A DNA stretch of 64,000 nt from Pseudobutyrivibrio ruminis (GCF_015057245.1 NZ_SVET01000003.1:62001-126000), one strand, 5' to 3'; positions 15,457 to 24,660 are shown, counted from the stretch's first letter. The notes: generated by a model from the sequence alone, not told the origin. Translations and numbers: made by a program.

Positions 15457-16305
15457 TTATTCCACACCGTGAGAAAGTAAATATTCATGCCATGGTTCAT
15501 AGCACGCTCCCTTTAAGTGAACACCATCTGTTGTGGTCTCCGCATCAAGATTTCCTTCCTCGTCATCTACCGCTTCGTTAATGTTTAAATAGAAAATGTT
15601 TTGTTTATCTTCTAATAATTTAATAGCGTCATTTCTGAGATCGATATTAATATTGTTGTACAGCTCATCTGTTTCGTTTTTCTCTTTTGAAACATGCATG
15701 ATGCTATTAATAAATATATAAGCATCTGGCTCTGCTGACTGAATCTGGTTGATTACGTCCTGATAGGCTTGCCTGAAATCATTTTCATCTCCTCTTCCAA
15801 GCTCATTTATGCCAACCATTATATATATTTTTGAAAAGTGATTAGTCTCTAATGCCTCAGCTAAACTGATTTCATCACCATCCTCAGTTTCTATCCATTT
15901 ATCATCCCTGATGTTGTATATGGAGAGGGATTTCTTAGCATAAAAGGTAGCTCTGGCATCAATATCCTGACAATACTGAGAAAGGCCAACCATTCGTGAA
16001 TCGCCTATAAACAAAGCATCATCAAAATAGCTATCATCTACAGATATATATTTTTTTATCTTACTAGACTTTACATTTGTTTTTTTAGTTGCTGTTGTAG
16101 ACTGCTTTTCTTCATTTACTTCTATTTTTGACCATGGATAGATGCCATTTGATGTAGCCTGCATAACGGCACCTATAGAAGTTGTTTTATAAGGATTTGA
16201 ATAGTACTTCGTATATACGGTACCCCTAAAAACAACTCCAACTACCGCAATCGCAATAGCACTTATAATTGTAAGCAGTAACAATAAAATACTGTTTATT
16301 TTCAT
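15457..16305 (-). CDS. SGNH-hydrolase-fold protein, membrane anchored
   Basis: 282-residue protein with one N-terminal membrane segment (about 5-27), a linker and an extracellular SGNH/GDSL-like domain. Block I is FIGDSRMVGL (Ser nucleophile), block III is MVGINELG, and block V is TTDGVHLKG, giving the Ser-Asp-His set. Such proteins work with membrane-bound O-acyltransferases in acetylating polysaccharides or peptidoglycan (compare PatB and AlgX). The MBOAT gene starts upstream with an 8-base gap, which supports a shared role in surface O-acylation. Confidence 0.85.
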   Translation of the reverse strand: MKINSILLLLLTIISAIAIAVVGVVFRGTVYTKYYSNPYKTTSIGAVMQATSNGIYPWSKIEVNEEKQSTTATKKTNVKSSKIKKYISVDDSYFDDALFIGDSRMVGLSQYCQDIDARATFYAKKSLSIYNIRDDKWIETEDGDEISLAEALETNHFSKIYIMVGINELGRGDENDFRQAYQDVINQIQSAEPDAYIFINSIMHVSKEKNETDELYNNINIDLRNDAIKLLEDKQNIFYLNINEAVDDEEGNLDAETTTDGVHLKGACYEPWHEYLLSHGVE

Positions 16306-16313
16306 ATCTTCAC

Positions 16314-17678
16314 CTAGAATCTTAAATACATAAATGGATTGCCTGCAGAATTAGACAAACTAAAAATGCTTATCCAAAACATTGCAAATATCACTAAAAT
16401 TGTAAATACGTTATTTTTATGTTTTTTATAGAAACCTGTTAATGCTGGAATAGTGAAAATAATAGCCAATACTAAATAAATCCAATAATCCTCAAGCATG
16501 TACAAATAATCATTACTATTAACTGCAACAGAAATATCAATAACTGGGAAAAGTCTTAACATATATAGTCTAAGATACTTCATAGAATGAACAGCAAACA
16601 CAACCCATGTAATAGGAATGATTACCATAACGTTAATACGCCCTACCACCATAAAAAGCTTTTCAAATCTGCTAAGAATAAACTTCTCAATTGTAATAAT
16701 CAAAAATATTATTCCAGCCCATATCCAGAAATTGTAAGTCTGGCCATGCCAAAGCCCAGTCAAAGTCCAGACTACTAATAAATTGAAAACAGTACGTAGC
16801 TTTCCCTTGCGATTTCCTCCCAGAGGAAAATATACATAATCTCTGAACCACGAACCTAGTGTGCTATGCCAATTTCTATAAAACTCAGAGATAGACTTTG
16901 AAAAATATGGCTGGTCAAAGTTTCTAATAAAAGGAAATCCCAACATCACTCCAAGGCCAGCTGCCATAAGTGAATATCCCCAAAAATCAAAATATAACTC
17001 AAAAGAGAAAGTATATGCACCAAGCCACGCTAGAGGCGTTGAAATACTTTCATATCCGATAGTTTTTATATCATTCCAAAGAACAGAAAGATGATCTGCA
17101 ATCATCACCTTCATAAACAATCCAATGGCAAAATACTTAAGTCCATCTTCTATCTGCAAAAGAATACTGCAAAAGTTTTCTTTCTTTGTCTTATCATTCT
17201 TTTTCCAAAAAATATTTTCCTCAACGTAGTCATACCTAGCAATAGGACCTGATGTAATCTGTGGAAACATAAAGAAATAGTTGGCCATGTTTATTAGCTC
17301 AACCTTTTGAATCTTACCTTTATATAAATCTGCCAGGTAAGATATCATTTTGAAAATGTAATAGCTAACTCCAAGAGGAATAACTATATTTAAACCAAAT
17401 GAAGATGCTCCCTTGAAAAAGCACAGACAAGAAACATTTGCAATAACACCAATTGCAAGTATAACCTTTGATTTTTTCTTGAATAGAAATTTAGCCAAAG
17501 TATAATTAATCAGTGTAGCCACCGAAATTACAGCAATATACACTGGCTCATTAATATAGTAAAATCCTATGCTTGCAACCAATAAAAGCCATGCACGACA
17601 ATTGCATGGCAAAATATAATATATAATCAAAAAGATTGGTACCAATCTAAAAATAAAAATCAAATCAAAAAAGGTCAT
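16314..17678 (-). CDS. MBOAT-family O-acyltransferase
   Basis: 454-residue polytopic membrane protein of the AlgI/PatA/DltB group, which carries acyl groups across the membrane to surface polymers. The family signature FYRNWHSTLGSWFRDYVYFP (about 275-294) is followed by LTGLWHG with the conserved His. About ten hydrophobic segments are apparent. It is next to the SGNH protein and probably delivers acetyl groups to it. The polymer modified is not known. A lone upstream esterase gene may belong to the same unit (gap 66 bases). Confidence 0.92.
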   Translation of the reverse strand: MTFFDLIFIFRLVPIFLIIYYILPCNCRAWLLLVASIGFYYINEPVYIAVISVATLINYTLAKFLFKKKSKVILAIGVIANVSCLCFFKGASSFGLNIVIPLGVSYYIFKMISYLADLYKGKIQKVELINMANYFFMFPQITSGPIARYDYVEENIFWKKNDKTKKENFCSILLQIEDGLKYFAIGLFMKVMIADHLSVLWNDIKTIGYESISTPLAWLGAYTFSFELYFDFWGYSLMAAGLGVMLGFPFIRNFDQPYFSKSISEFYRNWHSTLGSWFRDYVYFPLGGNRKGKLRTVFNLLVVWTLTGLWHGQTYNFWIWAGIIFLIITIEKFILSRFEKLFMVVGRINVMVIIPITWVVFAVHSMKYLRLYMLRLFPVIDISVAVNSNDYLYMLEDYWIYLVLAIIFTIPALTGFYKKHKNNVFTILVIFAMFWISIFSLSNSAGNPFMYLRF

Positions 17679-17744
17679 TGTATTCTCCCAAAGTTTCCTT
17701 CGTATTTAGTATACAATAACCCTTTTATTTTTTCTTCTATAAAT

Positions 17745-19556
17745 TTAATTAAATGTTGCTTGATATTTATCGATTATTTTATATAGTTCGCTGTTGGGAT
17801 CTTCTATCATCTTAATATCAGTATCAAGCTGTAGTAACTCTGTCTGATTCTCATCTCTCATCTCCCATTTAGGAAGTCCGTCTCCATTAGGATTTCCAGT
17901 CTTGGCAAAATTCACCCAATACTGTTGCATTATATCTGACAGCGCATAATCCTCTTCCGTATACAATCCTGGATGTCTCCAAAGATTTCCATATGCATAT
18001 GGCAACTCGCCGGCATGGTAATTTGATAAAGAATTGTTTGTCTTTGTAAAATAATATTCATAAGTAGGAACGCCCTGTTCCACCAAATAGTTATTCCAAA
18101 GATAATGTGAATAGCTGAACCAAATCGCTGAATAGCTTATATTTAATGCTCCTTTGGCATCACCCATAGCATCAACAATAAAATGCTGGTCACGCTGTGG
18201 TGAATCTGCCGGAACAATCTTTGCCATATCCCCTGCGTAAGACCCCAAATCCTCTGCTAATAATTTTTCATAATTTTCTGATGTCGCCTTAGTTCCAAGT
18301 AAAAAAGCATCCGATTCCTTGGCATTAAATCCATTTAACAGAGCCTTTTCATGGTTTTGCCCCTTTTCATATGTAAGATAAGGCTGTTCTGTAATGGCAT
18401 AGCCATCGACAGTCATTGCCGATTGGTCAGTTGATGTCTTCACAAGCTCTTCTGCTGGAATATCCCTAAGTTCCTCAGAAGAAGTTACACCAAATTCTTT
18501 GCGAACTGCGTCTCCTTCTTTTACTGCCTCACTATAATCTCTAAATGTATGGAAAGGCTTTCTTGCAAGAATACCACTGGACTCCGCAATAGCATAATTA
18601 AACAATCCATCTGTCAAAGGTGATACGCACATTGCATTTACGCTAGATGAGCCTGCTGATTCTCCAGCAATTGTGATTTGATTAGGATCTCCACCAAAAG
18701 CTTCTATATTGTCGTAAACCCACTGAAGAGCAGCTATCTGATCTAGCAGACCATAGTTACCTGTAGTACCGTTAGCCGATTCTTCTTTTAAATCATCAGC
18801 TGCATAGTAGCCAAAAACATTTAATCTGTAAGCAAAATTTACGAATATAACACCCCTCTTTGCCAAGTCCTCGCCTCTATACTCCGTATATGAAGACTGA
18901 CCTGTAGAAAGGCTGCCGCCGTGAACATAGAAAATAACAGGCAATGGCTCGTCTGAAGCCTCCTCTGGTGCAAAAACATTAAGATACAAACAATCTTCGC
19001 TCATGGCCTCAAGATACTCGTCTCCGAAAGTCACTCTATAATCATGCCAGCCAAGGATGTGTGACAAACTGTCATATAAAGGATTGGTACGGGCTTGCAT
19101 TGCCATAGGGCCAAATTCATCGCATGCTCTTACACCATCCCAGCTTTCTGCCGGCTGTGGCTCTTTAAAACGAAGCTCACCTACTGGTGCCTTTGCATAA
19201 GGAATACCAGCGTATACCTTTACAGAATGATCTTCGTTATATACTCCAGTCAAATCTCCCTGCTCAACAGATACAACATCTGTCACATCAGGATTCTTAT
19301 TTGCAACTGCTGGAACATTTTTGTAAGGTGGAGCTGTCAGAACATAGTTCAGGGCCAAAACGATAAAAAACGCTGCCCACATAATTAGCTTTGTTTTAGT
19401 ATTGAAAGAACCTCTGTTGATAAGAGTAGCCTTAGCAACAAACATAGCCACAGCTGCAAGTAGACCGATTGCCCAGCCTAATAATATATTTTTAGACAGC
19501 TCCAAAACTGCAATATATAGAGCTGTCAATATGATAACAATAATCGAAAATACCAT
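17745..19556 (-). CDS. Type B carboxylesterase with N-terminal membrane domain
   Basis: 603-residue protein. Three hydrophobic segments fill residues 1-70; the rest is a type B carboxylesterase. The oxyanion region is VIFYVHGGSLSTGQ, EDCLYLNVF is the second family signature, and the nucleophile elbow is AGESAGSSS. The catalytic His lies in SNYHAGELPY. The N-terminus would place the enzyme on the cell surface. Its position between two tRNA-Leu copies with O-acylation genes suggests a role in esterification turnover, which is inference only. Confidence 0.9.
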   Translation of the reverse strand: MVFSIIVIILTALYIAVLELSKNILLGWAIGLLAAVAMFVAKATLINRGSFNTKTKLIMWAAFFIVLALNYVLTAPPYKNVPAVANKNPDVTDVVSVEQGDLTGVYNEDHSVKVYAGIPYAKAPVGELRFKEPQPAESWDGVRACDEFGPMAMQARTNPLYDSLSHILGWHDYRVTFGDEYLEAMSEDCLYLNVFAPEEASDEPLPVIFYVHGGSLSTGQSSYTEYRGEDLAKRGVIFVNFAYRLNVFGYYAADDLKEESANGTTGNYGLLDQIAALQWVYDNIEAFGGDPNQITIAGESAGSSSVNAMCVSPLTDGLFNYAIAESSGILARKPFHTFRDYSEAVKEGDAVRKEFGVTSSEELRDIPAEELVKTSTDQSAMTVDGYAITEQPYLTYEKGQNHEKALLNGFNAKESDAFLLGTKATSENYEKLLAEDLGSYAGDMAKIVPADSPQRDQHFIVDAMGDAKGALNISYSAIWFSYSHYLWNNYLVEQGVPTYEYYFTKTNNSLSNYHAGELPYAYGNLWRHPGLYTEEDYALSDIMQQYWVNFAKTGNPNGDGLPKWEMRDENQTELLQLDTDIKMIEDPNSELYKIIDKYQATFN

Positions 19557-19648
19557 TGTTGCCTCTCCTTAATTTTGCGCAATTTAATTTATTTCAATTC
19601 ATTATACTAGCTCTAAAAAAATCTTACAAGAAAAATGTGATTTTTTTG

Positions 19649-19677
19649 TTGACATGTTGGTCAGACTCTGATAGTAT
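19649..19677 (+). promoter_or_regulatory. Promoter of tRNA-Leu(AAG) copy 2
   Basis: TTGACA (19649-19654), 17-base spacer, TAGTAT (19672-19677), followed 12 bases later by the tRNA. Confidence 0.8.
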
Positions 19678-19688
19678 ATCTCTTGTTC

Positions 19689-19773
19689 GCGGAAGTGTCG
19701 GAACTGGCAGACGAGCAAGACTAAGGATCTTGTGCTCATTGCGAGCGTGCGGGTTCAAGTCCCGCCTTCCGCA
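19689..19773 (+). tRNA. tRNA-Leu (anticodon AAG), copy 2
   Basis: 85-nt tRNA identical base for base to the minus-strand copy at 15241-15325: acceptor GCGGAAG/CTTCCGC, anticodon loop CTAAGGA, no encoded CCA. It has its own promoter and terminator. Its 3' end sequence (CCCGCCTTCCG) recurs as CACCCCGCCTTCCG at 19818-19831. Confidence 0.96.
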
Positions 19774-19778
19774 TATCG

Positions 19779-19810
19779 AAGGCTTCGGTTTTACCGAAGC
19801 CTTTTTCTTT
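19779..19810 (+). terminator. Terminator of tRNA-Leu(AAG) copy 2
   Basis: AAGGCTTCGGT-TTT-ACCGAAGCCTT stem followed by TTTTTCTTTT. Confidence 0.85.
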
Positions 19811-19925
19811 TCCACTCCACCCCGCCTTCCGAGGTAAAACTAATTATTCAATTGGAATTATACACAAAACATTCATCCGAACATTGTTATTGTCTGACAA
19901 ATAATATTTTATACGTATATTTATC

Positions 19926-20200
19926 TTGCAATTTATCCATCAGGATGTATAATAGACTTATCAAATAACAGAGAGAAAAAAACAGAAAGGGAGGAATAGT
20001 CCACCAGAGAATTAATTTAGTAACTACAAAATCTAGTGATTGGAGGTATGGTCCACCAGAGAATTAATTTTTTAACCACGCGACAATTATTACTTTAAAA
20101 ATAAGTTAGATAGAGAGGTATAGTCCATTGGGATCGATGTTAAGGGGCGGCACCAGTTAGGAATCGGTTGATTTCGAATTGGTGTCGCTCGTTTGTTGTA
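19926..20200 (+). ncRNA. Candidate small RNA with repeated GGAGG/GTCCA units
   Basis: No gene was found between the two tRNAs here. A near-consensus plus-strand promoter TTGCAA (19926-19931), 16 bases, TATAAT (19948-19953) is followed by two close copies of GGAGG(A/T)AT(A/G)GTCCACCAGAGAATTAATTT-type sequence at 19991 and 20042 and a third, shorter one (GAGGTATAGTCCA) at 20115. A 12-bp stem GCGGCACCAGTT / AATTGGTGTCGC (20147-20188) and a T-rich stretch end the unit. The transcript is predicted, not shown. Confidence 0.45.
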
Positions 20201-20201
20201 T

Positions 20202-20229
20202 AAAAAAAGCCCCAGTAAAAACTGAGGCT
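20202..20229 (-). terminator. Terminator of tRNA-Leu(CAG)
   Basis: On the minus strand AGCCTCAGT-TTT-ACTGGGGCT (one G-T pair) is followed by seven T, 5 bases after the tRNA. Confidence 0.8.
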
Positions 20230-20233
20230 AAGC

Positions 20234-20317
20234 TGCAGGAAATGGGACTTGAACCCACACGATATTGCTACCACAGGCACCTGAAGCCTGCGCGTCTGCC
20301 AATTCCGCCATTCCTGC
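20234..20317 (-). tRNA. tRNA-Leu (anticodon CAG)
   Basis: 84-nt class II tRNA: acceptor GCAGGAA with one T-G-type mismatch region against TTCCTGC, TTGGCAGACG D-arm, anticodon stem CAGGC/GCCTG with loop TTCAGGT (anticodon CAG), long variable arm and GGGTTCAAGTCCC T-arm. CCA is not encoded. A promoter TTGACT (20352-20357), 17 bases, TAGAAT (20329-20334) lies upstream on the minus strand. Confidence 0.95.
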
Positions 20318-20387
20318 GAACATTTAGTATTCTATAGAATTTCAGATAGCAAGTCAAGGCTTTCTAGGCCCATAAATGATTAAAAAT

Positions 20388-20834
20388 CTAGCAGATTTCT
20401 GCTGAATCTAAAATGATTGTAAATGGGCCATCATTTTGCAAAGACACCTTCATATCCGCGCCGAATTCTCCCGTCTCAACATGGAACTGTTCCTTGCATT
20501 TTTCAATAATGTATTCATACATTTCATTCGCCATGTCTGGCGCTCCCGCCTCGATGAAAGAAGGACGATATCCCTTCTTACAATTAGCATAGAGGGTAAA
20601 CTGAGAAATCAAAAGAAGCTCTCCGCCTACATCTGAAAGAGATAAATTTATCTTGTCATTTTCATCATCAAATATACGAAGCCCTAGTAGCTTTTTCACC
20701 ATTTTGTCTGCAATTTCTTTTGTATCAGAATCTGCTACACCAATAAGAACTAAAAAGCCCTTTCCGATTTGTCCTATTACATTTCCATCTACTTTTACAG
20801 ATGCTTCATTAACTCTTTGAACTACAAATTTCAT
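20388..20834 (-). CDS. dtd: D-aminoacyl-tRNA deacylase
   Basis: Hydrolyses D-aminoacyl-tRNA (and glycyl-tRNA-Ala), a proofreading step of translation. The 148-residue product starts MKFVVQRVNEASVKV, has the signature LLISQFTLYANCKKGYRPSF (about 75-94) and the GPFTIILDS end; these are the classical Dtd motifs SQFTL and the cross-subunit Gly-Pro. It is the last gene of a run with cbiL and a TrmH methyltransferase (gaps 18 and 22 bases). Confidence 0.96.
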   Translation of the reverse strand: MKFVVQRVNEASVKVDGNVIGQIGKGFLVLIGVADSDTKEIADKMVKKLLGLRIFDDENDKINLSLSDVGGELLLISQFTLYANCKKGYRPSFIEAGAPDMANEMYEYIIEKCKEQFHVETGEFGADMKVSLQNDGPFTIILDSAEIC

Positions 20835-20852
20835 CTTATTCTCCTACCCACA

Positions 20853-21548
20853 TTACTTTTCTTTTACAATAATTGTCATCATATATCTTGAATCATCTGG
20901 AATAGTCATAGCACTTGTAAAGATTTGTTCTGTTTCCATGCCACAGTCTATTACCGCATATACGTTAATACCTCCAGCATTTTCCATCTCTACAAGCTTA
21001 TCCTTTATTGCAGAAACATTCTTTCCACTTTTCATTATTATTTTTGTACCGGACATTTCTAATTCTTCATCCAGATTTCCTTGGCCTGATAGGATATGAA
21101 TATTTTCATCTGCCTCGCTGATAAGAATTCCCGCCGCAGATGCTGTACCACAGAATGATGTGATACCATTGATGATTTCTACTTCTATTCCATCCTTCTT
21201 TGCAAGCTTCATTATATACCCAAATGTTGAGTATACAGTTGGGTCTCCTATTGTAAGGAAAGCAAGGTTGTATCCTTCAAACAAAAGCTCCTTATATTTA
21301 CCATAAAAGCTTTCGTGCATTTCCTTGAGCTTAGCCTCATCCTTTGTCATTTCAAAATCGAGGCTAATAACCTTTTTGAAAGCAAGCTCTGGCACAACCG
21401 GAAGAGCAATTTGATATGCTCTACACTTATCCTTTTCAGCTCTAGGCAAGCAAATAACATCTGCATCCCTAATTGCCTTTACAGCCTTTATTGTAAGCAG
21501 CTCTGGATCACCAGGGCCAACTCCTATTCCATATAATATTCCAGCCAT
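20853..21548 (-). CDS. cbiL: Precorrin-2 C20-methyltransferase
   Basis: Tetrapyrrole methylase of cobalamin synthesis that methylates C20 of (cobalt-)precorrin-2. The family start YGIGVGPGDPELLTIKAVKA, the middle motif FLTIGDPTVYSTFGYI and INGITSFCGTASAAG fit CobI/CbiL at 231 residues. No other corrin gene is in the window, so this member stands alone between dtd and an RNA methyltransferase. It may belong to a pathway encoded elsewhere, or be a leftover. Confidence 0.88.
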   Translation of the reverse strand: MAGILYGIGVGPGDPELLTIKAVKAIRDADVICLPRAEKDKCRAYQIALPVVPELAFKKVISLDFEMTKDEAKLKEMHESFYGKYKELLFEGYNLAFLTIGDPTVYSTFGYIMKLAKKDGIEVEIINGITSFCGTASAAGILISEADENIHILSGQGNLDEELEMSGTKIIMKSGKNVSAIKDKLVEMENAGGINVYAVIDCGMETEQIFTSAMTIPDDSRYMMTIIVKEK

Positions 21549-21570
21549 ATATCAAGTCTCCTGTAAACTA

Positions 21571-22383
21571 TTACTCTCTTTTGCATAACTCCCAAAATGT
21601 TACCGCACTGGCTGCTGCAACATTTAAAGAATCCACTCCATGATACATAGGAATGATTGTAACGAAATCAGACGCATCTATTGTTTCCTGCTTGATTCCG
21701 GTACTCTCAGTACCAAATACAATTGCAAGCCGTTCCTGTTCCTTCAGCACTGGTTCTGCAAGAGATATTGCATTATCCTTCAGGGCCATTGAAACAACTG
21801 CAAAGCCATCTTCTTTAAGAGCAGCAACATAATCAGAACCCTTGTCAAAATATGTCCATGGTACCTGGAACACAGTTCCCATAGCAACACGAGCAGCTCT
21901 TCTATAGAAAGGATCTGCACTATCATGAGTTAATATAATGCCATCAACGCCAAGGGCTGCTGCAGATCTAAATATTGCGCCTACGTTTGTTGGATTCATA
22001 ACATCCTCAAGGACTGCCACCCGTTTTGAGGTTTGAAGGATTTCAGAAACTGAAGGCAAGCTCGGTCTTTTGCAGGCAGCCAAAACTCCTCTTGTAAGAT
22101 TAAAACCAGTGATTTTGTTGATGACATTAAGCTCTGCCACAAATACCTCTACATCATCACTGATATCACTCAGCAATTCCTGCACAACCTGTGACTCATA
22201 TGCCTTTTCCTCAACTAAAAAAGCAATAGGCTCTGCGCCTCTAGCCAGCGCCCTCTTTATTACCTCTGGAGTTTCTGCTATAAATACGCCTCCATTAGGC
22301 TCATAATAATGATATAGCTGAGCCTCGTTGTACTTTGTAAATATATCAACTCTACTATCATCTATACTTTCAATTTTTATCAT
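21571..22383 (-). CDS. TrmH/SpoU-family RNA 2'-O-methyltransferase
   Basis: SPOUT-fold methyltransferase acting on rRNA or tRNA ribose 2'-OH. All three motifs are present: NPTNVGAIFRSAAALG, LAIVFGTESTGI and IPMYHGVDSLNVAAASAV. An N-terminal substrate-binding domain covers about the first 100 residues. The frame could start at 22395, but the ATG at 22383 has a GGTGA site and is preferred. The RNA target is not predictable. Confidence 0.88.
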   Translation of the reverse strand: MIKIESIDDSRVDIFTKYNEAQLYHYYEPNGGVFIAETPEVIKRALARGAEPIAFLVEEKAYESQVVQELLSDISDDVEVFVAELNVINKITGFNLTRGVLAACKRPSLPSVSEILQTSKRVAVLEDVMNPTNVGAIFRSAAALGVDGIILTHDSADPFYRRAARVAMGTVFQVPWTYFDKGSDYVAALKEDGFAVVSMALKDNAISLAEPVLKEQERLAIVFGTESTGIKQETIDASDFVTIIPMYHGVDSLNVAAASAVTFWELCKRE

Positions 22384-22507
22384 ATCTTTCACCATTTAAT
22401 ACAAATTTACAATATTCTACCATAACCCCGATGATACTAAAATAACATTGACATTTTCACTTTTAAGTACATAATGAATTGTACAAAATCAATTTTCGGA
22501 GGTAGAT

Positions 22508-23356
22508 ATGATTCAAGATATTTTTCCAAGCAAACTTAATAATAGCTATAAAACTGACGCTGTTCCCAAGTCAGATGATTTAATCATTGTTCATAGCGAT
22601 GGAAAAATCCTATTAAATGTTGATGAAGTAAGCAAAACCATTTCTTTCCCACAAATAAAAGACATTCAATCAAATCTTAATCCTATATACTTCTTTGAAA
22701 TTGATGGCGAAAACTTCTTTTACAATACAGATACAAACACTGATACCTCCGCTCTTCCTGAAGGTTTTCAGTTCTATACGATGCGACAAATCAGAAATGA
22801 TTATCTCTATCCAAAGCACTATGTGTTTGCAGCCTACACTGCCATCCACTTGATTGATTGGTATGAGGCAAACAGATTCTGTGGAAAATGTGGTACAAAG
22901 AATGAACATTCAAAATCTGAGCGTGCTTTAGTTTGCCCTAATTGCGGCCACACACGATATCCTAGAATCAATCCTGCTGTAATAGTTGGTGTAAAAAATG
23001 GAGATAAGCTATTACTGACAAAATACAAAACTGGTTTTGCTCACAATGCCCTGGTTGCCGGCTTTACAGAAATAGGTGAAACCATGGAAGAAACTGTTGA
23101 ACGTGAAGTAATGGAAGAAACAGGACTAAAAGTTAAAAATATCCGCTACTACAAATCTCAGCCTTGGGGAATTGCCAGCGATATTCTGCTTGGATATTAC
23201 TGCGATGTGGATGGTGATGACGCCATTACAATGGATGAATCAGAATTAAAATATGCTCAGTGGGTGAGCCGAGAGGATATAGAATTACAGCCCCTCGACT
23301 ACAGCCTCACAAATGAGATGATGAAAATGTTCAAAGAAAACAAGCTGGCAGATTAA
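22508..23356 (+). CDS. nudC: NADH pyrophosphatase / NAD-capped RNA hydrolase (Nudix)
   Basis: Zinc-ribbon Nudix enzyme of 282 residues; family members split NAD(H) and remove NAD caps from RNA. The zinc ribbon CGKCG ... CPNCG is near residues 123-143, and the Nudix box GFTEIGETMEETVEREVMEE starts near residue 180. The NudC-type motif SQPW follows, though the next residues (GIASDI) differ from the usual PFPxS. GGAGG precedes the ATG. It is convergent with, and overlaps by 4 bases, the DUF815 gene. Confidence 0.9.
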   Translation: MIQDIFPSKLNNSYKTDAVPKSDDLIIVHSDGKILLNVDEVSKTISFPQIKDIQSNLNPIYFFEIDGENFFYNTDTNTDTSALPEGFQFYTMRQIRNDYLYPKHYVFAAYTAIHLIDWYEANRFCGKCGTKNEHSKSERALVCPNCGHTRYPRINPAVIVGVKNGDKLLLTKYKTGFAHNALVAGFTEIGETMEETVEREVMEETGLKVKNIRYYKSQPWGIASDILLGYYCDVDGDDAITMDESELKYAQWVSREDIELQPLDYSLTNEMMKMFKENKLAD

Positions 23357-24660
23357 TTCTGCTGGCCCAATATGTGATATATAAACTGCTGGGCTGTTCT
23401 TCCTGAAAGACCACCCTGCTCCATTTCCCATACCTTTGCCTTGGCAATAAGTTCTTCTTCTGGCATGGTGATACCTGCTCTTGAAGCCAATCCAAGAACA
23501 ATATCTATATATTCTCTTTGCATTGGCTTTGAGTAGCTGATAGTAACTCCAAAGCGATGAACAAGCGAAAGCTTTTCTTCTACTGTATCTGAATGATGTC
23601 TGTCGTCAGTGTTGGTCTGATCATTTCTATCATTCCATGTTTCCTTTATTAAATGTCTACGGTTTGAAGTAGCATAAATCAAAATGTTATCTGGCTTTGT
23701 CTCAACGCCACCTTCAATAACAGCCTTTAGGAATTTATACTCTATTTCATGCTCTTCAAATGACAAATCATCCATATAGATGATGTATTTGTAATTGCGA
23801 TTCTTTATGCTGGCAATGATTTTTGATAAGTATCTAAACTGATGCTTATATATCTCAATCATTCGAAGGCCGTCATCATAGTACTGATTAACAATAGCCT
23901 TAATACTTGTAGATTTTCCAGTTCCACTATCTCCAAACAAAAGCACATTATTTGCTTTTTTGCCAGCTACAAAGCTTTCCGTATTATCAATTAGCTGTTG
24001 CTTTTGATATTCATATCCTATCAAATCATCGAGGACAACCTCATCCATATTGTTGATAGGAACAAACTTGATATCATTTAATCCTATCTCCTCGATTCTG
24101 AAGGCTTTATTCAAGCCAAACATACCTACACCGTAAGCCTTATAGAAATTCGTAATTACGTTAAAGAATTCCTTTTCATCCCCTGCAGCCTCAAGCTCCT
24201 TTGAAAGCTTTCTAACCTTTTCGCTAACATTGCGATTATACATCTGCTCATTTTTTCTAACAGAATTATAGTTAGTAAATACGGAGAAGGATTCTATACC
24301 AAGCTCTTTTTCCAATGGCGAAAAGTCGTAATCAAAAAGCTCTTTTAAAATTCGAAAATCATTTTCCACTAAGTGATTAACCGAACCCGGCTTAACATCA
24401 GTCTTTTCTGTAACTAGAGAAAATGGATTTTCATTCATAATAATGTAGAAGGTTAAATAATTATGCCAAAGATTATCATCAAACCCATAATCCGTTGCAA
24501 GCATAAGTAATCGCTTTGAAATTGCGTTAATCTGGCGGGTTGCCTCTCTTTTGTTGTAATCACCAGATTCCACCATATCAATGGCTTTCCCCAGCTGATA
24601 AAGAATGCTATCCTCAGTTAAATCCCCAAACATAAGTAATCGTGATATCTTGTCATACAT
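23353..24660 (-). CDS. DUF815 family AAA+ ATPase
   Basis: 435-residue ATPase of the DUF815 family, role unknown. The P-loop LLFGDSGTGKSTSIKAI and the Walker B-like YIIYMDDLSFEE are clear, followed by TSNRRHLIKETWNDR, a typical sensor/arginine segment of this family. The frame opens at 24684, but the ATG at 24660 has AAGGAGG upstream and is chosen. It is divergent from the PHP phosphatase gene with a 70-base shared upstream region. Confidence 0.85.
   Translation of the reverse strand: MYDKISRLLMFGDLTEDSILYQLGKAIDMVESGDYNKREATRQINAISKRLLMLATDYGFDDNLWHNYLTFYIIMNENPFSLVTEKTDVKPGSVNHLVENDFRILKELFDYDFSPLEKELGIESFSVFTNYNSVRKNEQMYNRNVSEKVRKLSKELEAAGDEKEFFNVITNFYKAYGVGMFGLNKAFRIEEIGLNDIKFVPINNMDEVVLDDLIGYEYQKQQLIDNTESFVAGKKANNVLLFGDSGTGKSTSIKAIVNQYYDDGLRMIEIYKHQFRYLSKIIASIKNRNYKYIIYMDDLSFEEHEIEYKFLKAVIEGGVETKPDNILIYATSNRRHLIKETWNDRNDQTNTDDRHHSDTVEEKLSLVHRFGVTISYSKPMQREYIDIVLGLASRAGITMPEEELIAKAKVWEMEQGGLSGRTAQQFIYHILGQQN

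Noticed and set aside
15241..19773. Composite transposon bounded by inverted tRNA copies
   Set aside because: No transposase or terminal inverted repeat other than the functional tRNA genes; each tRNA has its own promoter and terminator.
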